Assembly (NCBI RefSeq): GCF_026339875.1
Contig: NZ_JAPEPZ010000002.1
Span: forward strand, 983,762 to 1,047,761
DNA: 64,000 bases
Reading direction: 5' to 3'
Source of the DNA: Streptomyces sp. NBC_01571
Lineage (GTDB): Bacteria; Actinomycetota; Actinomycetes; Streptomycetales; Streptomycetaceae
Shown here piece after piece: positions 35,137 through 43,161 of this stretch (position 1 is its first letter; every line of letters begins with the position of its first letter). A program made the position numbers and the translations under genes. The notes below the pieces were generated by a model. That model saw only the letters and a list, made by a program, of their open reading frames with translations, was not told the DNA's origin and searched no databases.

Positions 35137-35749
35137 GTCGATCTCCTAGTGATCGGAGACCCAGGTGTCAACGGTGATCGGCAGTTTTATATCCGCGACC
35201 GACCAGACCATGCTCAACCGTTCCAGCCGCGCAGTTCGCTTGCCGGTCATCTGCCCGGCCCCGAACGCCCGCCGCTGCTCCGCCGGAAGTGCCGGGTGAG
35301 CTCGCCGAGCACGGTGCGGGTGGCCCAGGCGGGAAATTCCATGTCCTGGTCGGTGTCGCATGGGTCCAGGGCCGAACTGACCCCGCCATGGGCACCGCCA
35401 CTGACCCCCTCCCGTCGATGGCCGCATCACCGGGCACCGATCCGGCCTGGCGGCGCGCAGCAGCTCATCCGGGCACCGCGCGCCGCCAACGCGTCACCGG
35501 CATCCGGCCGACGAGGGCACCGTCCTGCCCGCGCCGCACAGGCAGGGCGGTGCGCCGACTGTCCGCAGCCAAGGCGAGACCCGGCGGACGGCAGCTTCCT
35601 GGAAGCGTGAGCGTAGCCGGAACGTTTCGCCTGCACCCATCCGGGCGACTCCGTGCCTCAAGCGGAGGCGCCTGGATCGCGGAGCCATCGGCACGCGGTG
35701 AAGCTGGGATGCGTCCGTCGAACGCATGATCGTCAGGAGGGTGACAGCT
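35137..35749. other. region without a supported complete gene
   Basis: About 610 bases between IS481 and the radical SAM pair. A short minus-strand frame ending at 35146 reads VWSVADIKLPITVDTWVSDH and looks like the tail of a lost gene. I cannot name it. The promoter of the radical SAM pair should lie near its right end. Confidence 0.4.
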
Positions 35750-36007
35750 GTGTCCCAGGATTCTCTGCCAGCCATTTCCGGACCCCCGCAGTTCGCCCTC
35801 CGAGCGCGGAACAAACCCGAGAGCGACACGTGGTTCACCATCGGCCAGGCGTGGGAGTTCCAGGTCGACGGCGGCCCCGCATACCAGCTCCGGGTCACGA
35901 TGACGCCGGTGAACTGGGACGGCGAGCTGCTCCTGATGCCGATTCCCGGTCAGGAGAAGGACCACGCATACGGACAGGCCTCGGCTGAGGCGGAGGGAAA
36001 CCGGTGA
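35750..36007 (+). CDS. small protein coupled to a radical SAM enzyme
   Basis: 85 residues from GTG 35750; AGGAGG lies eight or so bases upstream and fixes the start. It is a compact beta-rich sequence (SDTWFTIGQAWEFQVDGGPA, YQLRVTMTPVNWDGELLLMP) without cysteines or a leader-like Gly-Gly. Its stop overlaps the radical SAM GTG by four bases (GTGA). A partner, chaperone or even substrate role for the maturase is possible. No known family is recognised. Confidence 0.75.
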   Translation: MSQDSLPAISGPPQFALRARNKPESDTWFTIGQAWEFQVDGGPAYQLRVTMTPVNWDGELLLMPIPGQEKDHAYGQASAEAEGNR

Positions 36008-36951
36008 GCGCTCAGGAAGCAACACAGCCGACGACCCAGACGACGCCTGAGGATGTTGACGGAGTCCTGAACTTTCTGTGGCTTGAGTTGACGAACCGCT
36101 GCAATCTGCGGTGCGTCCACTGCTACACGGATTCGCATCCGCTCAGCGGCGACCGGGACGTGCTGACCACTGATGACTACGGATCGGTGATGGGCCATGC
36201 CTACGACCTGGGCTGTCGTAAGATCCAGCTGATCGGGGGCGAGCCCCAGCTCCACCCGGCCTTCAACCAGCTCATGCGCCGCAGTGTGGACATCGGCTTC
36301 GACTTCGTCGAGGTCTTCACCAACCTCACCACGCTGGACGAGGAGACGCTCGCATTCTCGGCCGAGAAAGGTGTGCACTTCGCGACCTCGGTCTACTCTG
36401 ACGACCCCGCTGTGCACGATGCCGTTACCACCGTGCGCGGCAGCCACCGACGCACCGTCGCCAACCTCCGCCGGCTCGTCGAGAAGGGGGTGCGGACGCG
36501 GGTGGGAGTCATCGCGGTGAAGGGGGACGCCGCAGCCGCGGAACGCACCCGGCAATTCCTGCTCGACCTCGGTGTCGACGGCTCAGTGCGGACGTCCGAG
36601 GTGCGGGAGTTCGGCCGGGGGCAGGACCTCCTGGGACAGCCCGCGAGCCTCTCGGGCCTGTGCGGTCACTGCTGGAACGGCAACCTCGCCGTCGCGCCGG
36701 ACGGAAAGGTCTTCCCGTGCGTCATGGCCCGGGACTGGGCTGTCGGTGACGTTCTGGACCAGACGCTGGAAGAGATCCTGCACGGTGACGAGCTCGCGCA
36801 GATCCGCCGCGAGATCTACGACACGGTGTGGCGGGAGAAGACCGCTCCTACACTGTGTCCCCAGTGCTGTGTGCCCGATCTCTCGTGTCCGTGCGATCCG
36901 CTGCTGTGTACCCAGTCGTGCGAACCTCTGCCGACAGTCAGGGAATTGTAG
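36004..36951 (+). CDS. radical SAM/SPASM-domain enzyme
   Basis: 315 residues. The cluster motif is CNLRCVHC, followed by IGGEPQLHP. The C-terminal SPASM region has GLCGHCWNGNLAVAPDGKVF and CVMARDW, then a Cys-rich end (CPQCCVPDLSCPCDP, CTQSC). It generates a 5'-deoxyadenosyl radical and binds auxiliary iron-sulphur clusters. SPASM members usually modify peptides or proteins. Translational coupling to the 85-residue gene suggests a two-component modifying system. No obvious RiPP precursor lies next to it. Confidence 0.9.
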   Translation: MSAQEATQPTTQTTPEDVDGVLNFLWLELTNRCNLRCVHCYTDSHPLSGDRDVLTTDDYGSVMGHAYDLGCRKIQLIGGEPQLHPAFNQLMRRSVDIGFDFVEVFTNLTTLDEETLAFSAEKGVHFATSVYSDDPAVHDAVTTVRGSHRRTVANLRRLVEKGVRTRVGVIAVKGDAAAAERTRQFLLDLGVDGSVRTSEVREFGRGQDLLGQPASLSGLCGHCWNGNLAVAPDGKVFPCVMARDWAVGDVLDQTLEEILHGDELAQIRREIYDTVWREKTAPTLCPQCCVPDLSCPCDPLLCTQSCEPLPTVREL

Positions 36952-37120
36952 CGAGCGGTGCCCGATCATGGGCCTAGCCATGTGCCGAAGGTTCCCTTCT
37001 TCGGGCACCAGCCCGTTGTTGAATTCAACGCGTCGAATCTACGCGCCGTCGCCCAACTGGCGCGTGGTTGGGCGACCCCTGTTCGCCGACCACAGCGCGG
37101 GCGCTGGGCGCTGCGGTGCG

Positions 37121-37267
37121 TCAGGTCGCGGTCTTGAGGAAGGCCGTCAAGCTGTCCAGGAGCGTGGTGGTGCCCTGCTCGGCGAGGTCGCGCTCGTCGG
37201 CGGTGTCGCAGGTCCGGCTCACCACGACGTGTGTCCGGTGAGCACTCTGCTCGAACTCGACGGTCAT
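37121..37267 (-). pseudogene. C-terminal relic of an SRPBCC/AHSA1-type protein
   Basis: 48 codons from an ATG at 37267 read VEFEQSAHRTHVVVSRTC and EQGTTTLLDSLTAFLK. This is the last beta-strand and long C-terminal helix of the Bet v1-like fold. The preceding part of the gene is absent. 37268-37460 shows no supported gene. Confidence 0.45.
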
Positions 37268-37460
37268 GAGTCGAGGACGGCCGCTCCGTCGATGGCGGCC
37301 AGCGCCGTGGCGAGCTTTCTGCTCCTGTCGAAGACCGTGCCGGAGACACCACTTGAGAGGGCGAGATGTGAGCCTTTACCCGGTTCGTCGTTGAGTTTGG
37401 ATGAGGCGCAGTGATCAGTGGTTCGGGGCGTGGTCGATACCAGGTACCGGGCGATGGGAC

Positions 37461-38039
37461 TCAGCGGGCGGGAGCCGGCTCGGACGACGGCCGCCACTTC
37501 CGCCTGATCAGCCCGTAGACCCACGAGTCAGAGACCTCGCCGTTGACAACGCAGTCTTCCCGCAACGTCCCCTCACGCACGAAGCCGAGCTTCTCCAGCA
37601 CGCGGGCAGAAGCTACGTTGCGCGTATCGGCCTCAGCCTGGACGCGATTCAGATCCAGCGTGTCGAATGCCCACTGCAGCAAAGCGCGCGCGGCCTCGGT
37701 CGCATAACCGTGGCCCCACACTGCATCGTCGAAGCAGTAGCCCAGCGACGCGCTGCGGAAGTCCGGATTCCACCTGTTCAGGGTGCACCAGCCGATGAAC
37801 GCCCCGTCGGAGACACGATCCACGGCCAGCCGCGCCCCGGTGCCTTCCTTTTCCATCTCTCGGCAACGGGTGATGAACTTCTCGGCGCGCGCGCGTTCGG
37901 TCCACGGTGGATCGTCCCAGTAGCGCAACACGTAGGCGTTGCTCTGCAGCACGAACAGGTCGTTCGCGTCCGCGTCTTCGAAGGCACGCAGTCGCAGGCG
38001 AGCAGTGTGTAACGAGGGGGCAGGCAGCGACATACTCAT
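37461..38039 (-). CDS. GNAT-family N-acetyltransferase (RimJ/RimL type)
   Basis: 192 residues from ATG 38039 (ATG 38033 also possible), with GGGATGG upstream. The fold order is TARLRLRAFEDADANDLF, LGYCFDDAVWGHGYATEAAR (acetyl-CoA loop), RVQAEADTRNVASARVLEKL and GFVREG. It transfers acetyl from acetyl-CoA to an amine, often a protein N-terminus. The gene stands alone; substrate unknown. Confidence 0.92.
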   Translation of the reverse strand: MSMSLPAPSLHTARLRLRAFEDADANDLFVLQSNAYVLRYWDDPPWTERARAEKFITRCREMEKEGTGARLAVDRVSDGAFIGWCTLNRWNPDFRSASLGYCFDDAVWGHGYATEAARALLQWAFDTLDLNRVQAEADTRNVASARVLEKLGFVREGTLREDCVVNGEVSDSWVYGLIRRKWRPSSEPAPAR

Positions 38040-38158
38040 GTTCCATCCCGTGATCGGTGGCCGATCAATCAGACATCCGATGCGGCTCACTCGCAACGGG
38101 TTTCCTCGGCGGGCTGGCAGAACGACGTGAGGGGGCCGGTGGTGGGTTTGCCGGGCGG

Positions 38159-38591
38159 TTACGGTCGCGGCCTGGCGAACAGTCCCGGCTCGGTCTCATC
38201 GAGGATTCCGCGCCCGGTCAGGCGCTTCAGTTTGATGCGGACGTTGTTGATGTTGTTCGGCACTAGGTCCAGGTCCATCGCCTCGCACACGTTCCTCGCC
38301 CGTAGCGGAGCGTCGGCTTCGGCGAACACGCCCATGATCTGCTGGTAGGCGGGGCCGTCCGGCAGGGCCGGAGTCGGTGTGGCCGGTGCCAAGGGCGTTT
38401 TCGTCGGGCAGTTCCAGGAGCGTCTTGCGAGTGATCGTGATGTGCTCGGCGGCCTGGGCGAGTCCGTCCAGCAGCGCGGTCAGCTGCGCGATCTGCTCGT
38501 GAGCGGCCTCCGCTTCCACAGCGATCTGCCGCTCGCGGACCTCCAGACGTGCAAGCAGGGCGCCGAGGGTCTGCTGTGGGTCGCCGCTCAC
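38159..38591 (-). pseudogene. coiled-coil plus winged-helix protein carried by an IS5-type element, frameshifted
   Basis: The GTG at 38591 overlaps the transposase stop (GTGA), so it is coupled to it. The first frame gives a coiled coil (TLGALLARLEVRERQIAVEA, IAQLTALLDGLAQAAEHI) and RKTLLELP. Around 38390-38410 a one-base shift is needed to reach the second part, a winged-helix-like domain (YQQIMGVFAEADAPLRARNV, NNVRIKLKRLTGRGIL, EPGLFARPRP). Joined length is about 143 residues. The second part has a relative at 59194-59475. Role unknown; a regulator of transposition is one possibility. Confidence 0.65.
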
Positions 38592-39418
38592 GCGCCGCGC
38601 CAGGACGGGGTGGAGGTGCCGGTCAGTCGACGGGTCATCACATCGCTTATCGCCCAGTACACCCGGGACTCGGAGCTGGCCGGGCGGTGTTCGTAGTCGC
38701 GGACCGCCCTGCGGTGCAGCATCAAGATCCCGTTGGTCTGCTCGACTCTCCAGCGGATCGGCTGCGGGACGAAGCCGTGGTCGGCCGGGTTGCGCTCGAC
38801 GACCTCAACCGCGATGCCCAGGCCGGCGCCGTGGTCGACCACGGTCTTCTTGAACCCCTGGTCCACCAGCGCCTTCGTCACCGTGGAGGTCCCCGCGGCG
38901 ACCTTGTCCAGCAACGCGGTACCGAAGGCGTTGTCGTGCACGGAAGCGGCCAGCACCACCACGGCGATCACCAGGCCCAGCACGTCAACGGCCAGCCCCG
39001 GCTTGCGGCCCGGCACCTTCTTGGCCGCGTCCCGCCCGGTCGTGGCCGCGGGTACCCCCGCGGCGGCATGCAGACTCTGGGTGTCGAGCACCACCAGGCT
39101 CGGTTCGGCTAATCGTCCCCGGCTCTCACGCACCTGCCAGCGCAGCAGGTCATGGATGACCGCGTCGGTGCCGTCGTCGCGCCATTTGCAGAAGTAGTAC
39201 TTCACCGCGCCGGGCGGTGGCAGGTCGTGGGGCAGGTAGTCCCATTGGCAGCCGGCCCGGGACTGGTACAGGAGCGCGTTGACGATCTCTCGCATCTCGT
39301 AGCTGCCCTGGTGGCCGCTGACGGACGGGTGCTTCGCCTTCCATGCAGTGGTCACCGGCTCGATCAGCGCCCAGCGTTCGTCGGATAAGTCGCTCTTGTA
39401 GGGCTTGCGGTCGCTCAC
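38588..39418 (-). CDS. IS5-family transposase
   Basis: 276 residues, intact, starting at GTG 39418. Motifs are LSDERWALIEPVTTAWK, GCQWDYLPHDLPPPGAVKYY, PSLVVLDTQSLHAA (Asp), ALVDQGFKKTVVDHG (Asp) and RWRVEQTNGILMLHRRAVRD (Glu). A second gene starts inside its stop codon, forming a two-gene element. Terminal repeats were not identified. Confidence 0.9.
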   Translation of the reverse strand: MSDRKPYKSDLSDERWALIEPVTTAWKAKHPSVSGHQGSYEMREIVNALLYQSRAGCQWDYLPHDLPPPGAVKYYFCKWRDDGTDAVIHDLLRWQVRESRGRLAEPSLVVLDTQSLHAAAGVPAATTGRDAAKKVPGRKPGLAVDVLGLVIAVVVLAASVHDNAFGTALLDKVAAGTSTVTKALVDQGFKKTVVDHGAGLGIAVEVVERNPADHGFVPQPIRWRVEQTNGILMLHRRAVRDYEHRPASSESRVYWAISDVMTRRLTGTSTPSWRGA

Positions 39419-39509
39419 CCCGTCACTCCAGCACGGCCAAGACCGCCGACCGGCTGGGAGTTCCCACAGTCACACGATCAGGCGATACCGAACCGGACAT
39501 CAGGTCACG

Positions 39510-39898
39510 TACGCAAGGCAGGGCCGGCCGAACCCGGCGCGCTGGGACTTCGCACCGGAAGTCCTCCGCCGCGGCCGCCGCCGTGCGCGGCGCCCTGAAG
39601 AGGTCCGCACGCGAACAGCAGACCACCACCTGGGCCCGGCTGGAACAGCAACTCGGATCCGCACTCCCCCGCATGACCCTCGCCGACCGGGTGCAGGTCC
39701 TGACGCTCGTCGACCAGAGCACTCCGGCCGACCAGGCACTCCTGTCCTCTCTCGTTGCCTCGGGGGACCCCGACATGACCACGTCCTACCGCAAGATCGC
39801 CAGCCTTGGGCCTGGAAATGCCCGCGAGCGATGACGAGCTGCGCGATGTCCTTGAAGCCGACGTGCAACAGGTCCATCGCCGCTGGCGCCACCACTGA
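39510..39898 (+). pseudogene. unknown protein, C-terminal fragment with a frameshift
   Basis: The first frame has ALKRSAREQQTTTWARLEQQ and MTLADRVQVLTLVDQSTPAD, LLSSLVASGDPDMTTSYRKI. Near 39805 a one-base shift gives LGLEMPASDDELRDVLEADV and QQVHRRWRHH, ending at TGA 39898. No start is visible upstream. Family not recognised; the helical pattern suggests a nucleic-acid-associated protein of mobile elements. Confidence 0.45.
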
Positions 39899-40013
39899 GG
39901 ACCTGCGACGAACTCGTGGACACCGAGGCCAGACAGCGTTCGCAGAGCGCCGGGCAGTCTCCATTAGGGTGCTGGCGGAGCCTTGCAACAGGTCAGATGG
40001 TGGGCATGACCTG

Positions 40014-40170
40014 CTACAAAGCCAACCACTCCGGGGCAACGCCGGCGCCCTCCAACTGACACACGACGTCGTACCGCTGCCCGCTGCCGCGCATGTCGCC
40101 GGCGAGCCAGAAGGCCTCGATCTCGGTCCAGTCGCCGCGGCTGGCGTCGATGCGAAGTGGGGCGGCGCGT
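40014..40170 (-). pseudogene. C-terminal relic paralogous to the gene at 40966-41537
   Basis: Encodes LKRAAPLRIDASRGDWTEIE and FWLAGDMRGSGQRYD to a stop at 40014. The neighbouring gene has RRAAPLRIDASRGDRSDIEV and LWLAGDLRDDDFED. The match covers about 30 residues, so this is the tail of a second copy whose 5' part is lost. Confidence 0.6.
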
Positions 40171-40322
40171 TTGAGACCCGGCTCCTGACTGCCTTCTGAC
40201 CCGACACGCAGAGGCTGACCCGATAGCTCCCCGAATCCGCCGTTGGCGCACCCGGCGGCTGGCATAGGCGCTTTACTGTTCAGGGTCAGTGGGAGCACCG
40301 GACGAGGTCGAGGGAGACGGCG

Positions 40323-40784
40323 TTGCTGAAGAAGGTTATCGCGGTGAGCACGGCCGCTGTGCTGGCGTGGGGCCTGAGTCCGGCGACGGCGAACGCGGCA
40401 TCGGCCTACGTGCACTTCAAGAACAAGGCCACGGGCCGCTGCCTGGACTACCGAGCCGACTACGGGCCCTACGCAACCGACTGCAACGGCAGCGGCTACC
40501 AAACCTGGCTAATCAACAACGAAGCCTTCCAGCTCTCCGCCATGCGGCAGAACGCGGGCGACCGACTCTGCTTGGTGGCCCGCAACGGTGCGGCCACGAT
40601 GAAGCCGTGCCTGTCCAGCGACCCGGCAGCCCTGTGGGTCCTAGCCCCCACGACCGTCGAGTTCCAGCTGGTCAACAACGTGACCAAAACCTGTCTCGGC
40701 GAAGGGGCGGACGCCAAGCACCTCGTCAAACTCGTCTCGTGCTCAGGCGGCAACTCCCAGCAGTGGGAGATGCAGACCACCTGA
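40323..40784 (+). CDS. secreted ricin-type beta-trefoil lectin
   Basis: 153 residues from TTG 40323 behind AGGGAG. The signal peptide is KKVIAVSTAAVLAWGLSPAT ending ANA. The remaining 125 residues form one trefoil with repeated Q-x-W-like and C-L motifs (GRCLDYRADYGPYATDCNGS, DRLCLVARNGAATMKPC, CLGEGADAKHLVKLVSC, NSQQWEM). Cysteines would make disulphides. It is likely a free extracellular carbohydrate-binding protein, with no catalytic domain attached. Confidence 0.85.
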   Translation: MLKKVIAVSTAAVLAWGLSPATANAASAYVHFKNKATGRCLDYRADYGPYATDCNGSGYQTWLINNEAFQLSAMRQNAGDRLCLVARNGAATMKPCLSSDPAALWVLAPTTVEFQLVNNVTKTCLGEGADAKHLVKLVSCSGGNSQQWEMQTT

Positions 40785-40965
40785 CTCCTGCAGGCACCGC
40801 CAATCGGCCTACCCTTCGAACCCAGACGGCGAGTCGGTGGCAGCCCATTCGAGGCAAGCAGCTACACGAAGCTCGGCGCCCGCGGCCGCCTCTCCGTGCA
40901 CGACGATCACCGGTAACGCGGGGCGTTCGGGGCTGGTCCTCATGGACGGGTCTCCTTCCGGTGCT

Positions 40966-41537
40966 TCACCGCAGCTCGACGGTGTAGGAGCCGCCGGAGA
41001 ATTCCCAACCGTCGGTGCCTTCACCGATGTCGGCGACGATGATGTCGTCGATGAAGCGGTCCTCGAAGTCGTCGTCGCGCAGGTCGCCGGCAAGCCAGAG
41101 CACCTCGATGTCGCTCCGGTCCCCGCGGCTCGCGTCGATGCGCAGGGGCGCGGCGCGGCGGGTGCCGCGTTCGCGCTCGTCGGCGCCGGTTTTGACGAGC
41201 CCGCTGATCTCGAACTGACCGTCCTTGATGTGGTCGGGGATGGGTCGGCGGGGACGATGGCGACGTTCTCGTACGCGGTGTGGATGAGATCGCGGTAGCT
41301 GCGGCGGACGTTGTACTCGGGATCCGACAGCCACTTGATCAGGGTGTCGGGCCGGACGTCGAGGCCGGCACTTTCGAGGGCCTCGTAGCCGCGACGGGTA
41401 CCGGTGAGCTGTCTCAGCTGGGCGTGCCAGTGCTTGGCGCTATAGGTGGACAGCCGGTGGCGGGGGGTGACCTGGGCGCGCAGGAGGTCGCCCAGGGCGG
41501 CGCCCAGGGAGTTGCCACGGCCGGTGGGGCCTGCCAT
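40966..41537 (-). pseudogene. HTH-like protein of unknown family, frameshifted
   Basis: ATG 41537 shares one base with the stop of the upstream gene (TGATG). The first frame reads HRLSTYSAKHWHAQLRQLTG and LDVRPDTLIKWLSDPEYNVR with SYRDLIHTAYENVAIVPADP, which looks like a DNA-binding helix-turn-helix. At about 41238 one base shifts the frame to IPDHIKDGQFEISGLVKTGA and LRIDASRGDRSDIEVLWLAG, ending at 40966. Joined length is about 190 residues. The C-terminal block recurs as a relic at 40014. The first residues match no family I can name. Confidence 0.55.
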
Positions 41538-42232
41538 CAGTCGTCACCTTCCGGTATGAACGTGCCGGGCTGGATGAACTTGGCCTTCACCTCGCCGAAC
41601 CCGGTCCCGATCCGGTACGTGTCGGGCGCCGTCTCGTTGGGGACCCAGAAGATCGCGGCATCCACGTTGCGCAGGGCGATGAGGGTGTGGCCTGCCTGAA
41701 CTGCCTTGAAGGCGACGGTCCAGTGACGGACGGAGGCTTCGGCGACCATGCTCATGCGCCAGTCCGGCCGCCAGAACGGGGAGCGCGAGTCGGGCCGCTT
41801 GGGCCACAGCAGACGCAGCGCGATCGACAGCCGGGTCTTGTAGTTCTTGTACGGCTCGCCGCCGACTTTGATCAGGTCGGTGCGGGCGGCCCTGGCCGCT
41901 TCGTAGAACGGTTTGAACAGCGACTCGTTGATCTTGCCCGTCCACGAGTCGTGGATGACGACCGGTTCGGCGAGGTGGCCGTCGCGGTAGAGGCGTTCGA
42001 GGTGCTTGATGTGCGGGGTGGTCACCCACTCCCGTCCCTGCTCGTCGGGCCGCTCGATGATCCGAAGGCTGGGGTCCCGGCGCCCACTGGCTGCTGGCCA
42101 CAGTTTCAGCCCGGTCTCGTAACGCTCTGGCGAGGCCGGGCTGACCACTTCTCGGCGCTGCCGGGACTGGCCAGGCTCGCGGGAGAGCGGGGGAACGGAG
42201 GAGTGGCCCGACGGCGCCGGACCCCTCTTCAC
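41537..42232 (-). CDS. uncharacterised protein, first gene of a two-gene module
   Basis: 231 residues from GTG 42232; no ribosome site, so the N-terminus may be lost or the start may lie elsewhere. The core has IKHLERLYRDGHLAEPVVIH, WTGKINESLFKPFYEAARAA and PFWRPDWRMSMVAEASVRHW, then VQAGHTLIALRNVDAAIFWV. The Asp-containing DAAIFWV strand and the RPDWR block recall polymerase/nuclease-like folds, but this is weak. It is coupled by TGATG to an HTH-like gene. I do not recognise the family. Confidence 0.55.
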   Translation of the reverse strand: MKRGPAPSGHSSVPPLSREPGQSRQRREVVSPASPERYETGLKLWPAASGRRDPSLRIIERPDEQGREWVTTPHIKHLERLYRDGHLAEPVVIHDSWTGKINESLFKPFYEAARAARTDLIKVGGEPYKNYKTRLSIALRLLWPKRPDSRSPFWRPDWRMSMVAEASVRHWTVAFKAVQAGHTLIALRNVDAAIFWVPNETAPDTYRIGTGFGEVKAKFIQPGTFIPEGDD

Positions 42233-42292
42233 ACGGTGGGATTCAACCCGAGGCTCCCGAAGGCCTGGGACATCCGCTCCCCGATGTTCGTG

Positions 42293-42496
42293 TCAGCCGC
42301 GGACGATGTTCTCGGCCTGGGGACCCTTCTGGCCCTGGCCCAAGTCGAACGTGACCGTCTCGCCCTCGACGAGTTCCCGGTAGCCGTTGCCGGAGATGTT
42401 GGAGTAGTGGGCGAAGACGTCCGGTCCGCCGCCGTCCTGCTCGATGAAGCCGAAGCCCTTTTCGGCGTTGAACCACTTCACGGTGCCGCTGGCCAT
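42293..42496 (-). CDS. cold-shock protein, CspA family
   Basis: 67 residues from ATG 42496, with GAAGGACATC upstream. The single cold-shock OB domain keeps both RNA-binding motifs, KGFGFI and DVFAHY, with KWFNAEKG before them. It binds single-stranded RNA or DNA in the cytoplasm. The 200 bases upstream are free of genes and could be a long regulated leader, as is common for csp genes. Confidence 0.95.
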   Translation of the reverse strand: MASGTVKWFNAEKGFGFIEQDGGGPDVFAHYSNISGNGYRELVEGETVTFDLGQGQKGPQAENIVRG

Positions 42497-42697
42497 ACTG
42501 ATGTCCTTCAAATCCTGCTGGAATTCCCGGCCCGTCTGGGTGCTGGCCCGTCCGCGAGCGGACCGGGCCCGGCATCCGTTCTACCCCGCGACGGCTCAAG
42601 TACCCGGCTTTGCACGCGGCGTAGCGTGCCGCGTCCTCGCCTGGCGCCTGCGCCGATCCGTGCTCCCGGTGCCCGGCAGGGCGACGGGAGGAGGGGG

Positions 42698-42980
42698 TCA
42701 CTTGCCCTTGGCGGCTTCCTTGAGCTTGGAACCGGCGGACACCTTGACGCTGTATCCGGCCGGGATCTCCAGCGGCTCGCCGGTCTGCGGGTTGCGCGCG
42801 GTACGCGCGGCGCGGTGCGTGCGCTCGAAGCTGAGGAAGCCCGGGATCGTCACCTTTTCATATCCTTTGGCCACGACATCACCGACGCTCTCGGCGAGGG
42901 CGGTCAGCACCGCATCGGCGTCCTTGCGGGTCACCTGGGCGCGCTCCGCCAGCGCAGTCACCAGTTCGCTCCGGATTCAT
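42698..42980 (-). CDS. HU-family DNA-binding protein, start disturbed by one base
   Basis: The open frame from GTG 42961 gives 87 residues: TALAERAQVTRKDADAVLTA, IPGFLSFERTHRAARTARNP and TGEPLEIPAGYSVKVSAG. HU proteins normally begin MN(R/K)SELV. Reading from ATG 42980, which has GGAG eight or so bases upstream, gives M-N, one surplus base, then R-S-E-L-V-T-A-L-A. So a one-base insertion separates the true start from the body. Either the gene is damaged, it uses the internal GTG, or the base is an error. Confidence 0.8.
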
Positions 42981-43161
42981 TGCTTTGCTCCATATTCCTG
43001 AATGGTCCCGTTCCGCGGCGTGCAGGCGGGACGAGCCAACCATGCTGCCATCGGGCACTGACAGTGCGACGCCCGGCGCGGTCTCTCCCCCGGGTGTTCA
43101 GCGGCACCCGATGAACCCGAGCCCGTCCCCGGTACCCTCTGATCCGCACCACCCGCGAGCG

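Noticed and set aside
34167..35175. Terminal repeats for the IS481 element
   Set aside because: Similar sequences near both ends (TGTGCAACC and TGTCAACGG) are in direct, not inverted, orientation, so they do not define IS ends.
37264..37524. Short minus-strand frame ending KLATALAAIDGAAVLDS as a DisA-type fragment
   Set aside because: The resemblance covers under 20 residues and could be chance.
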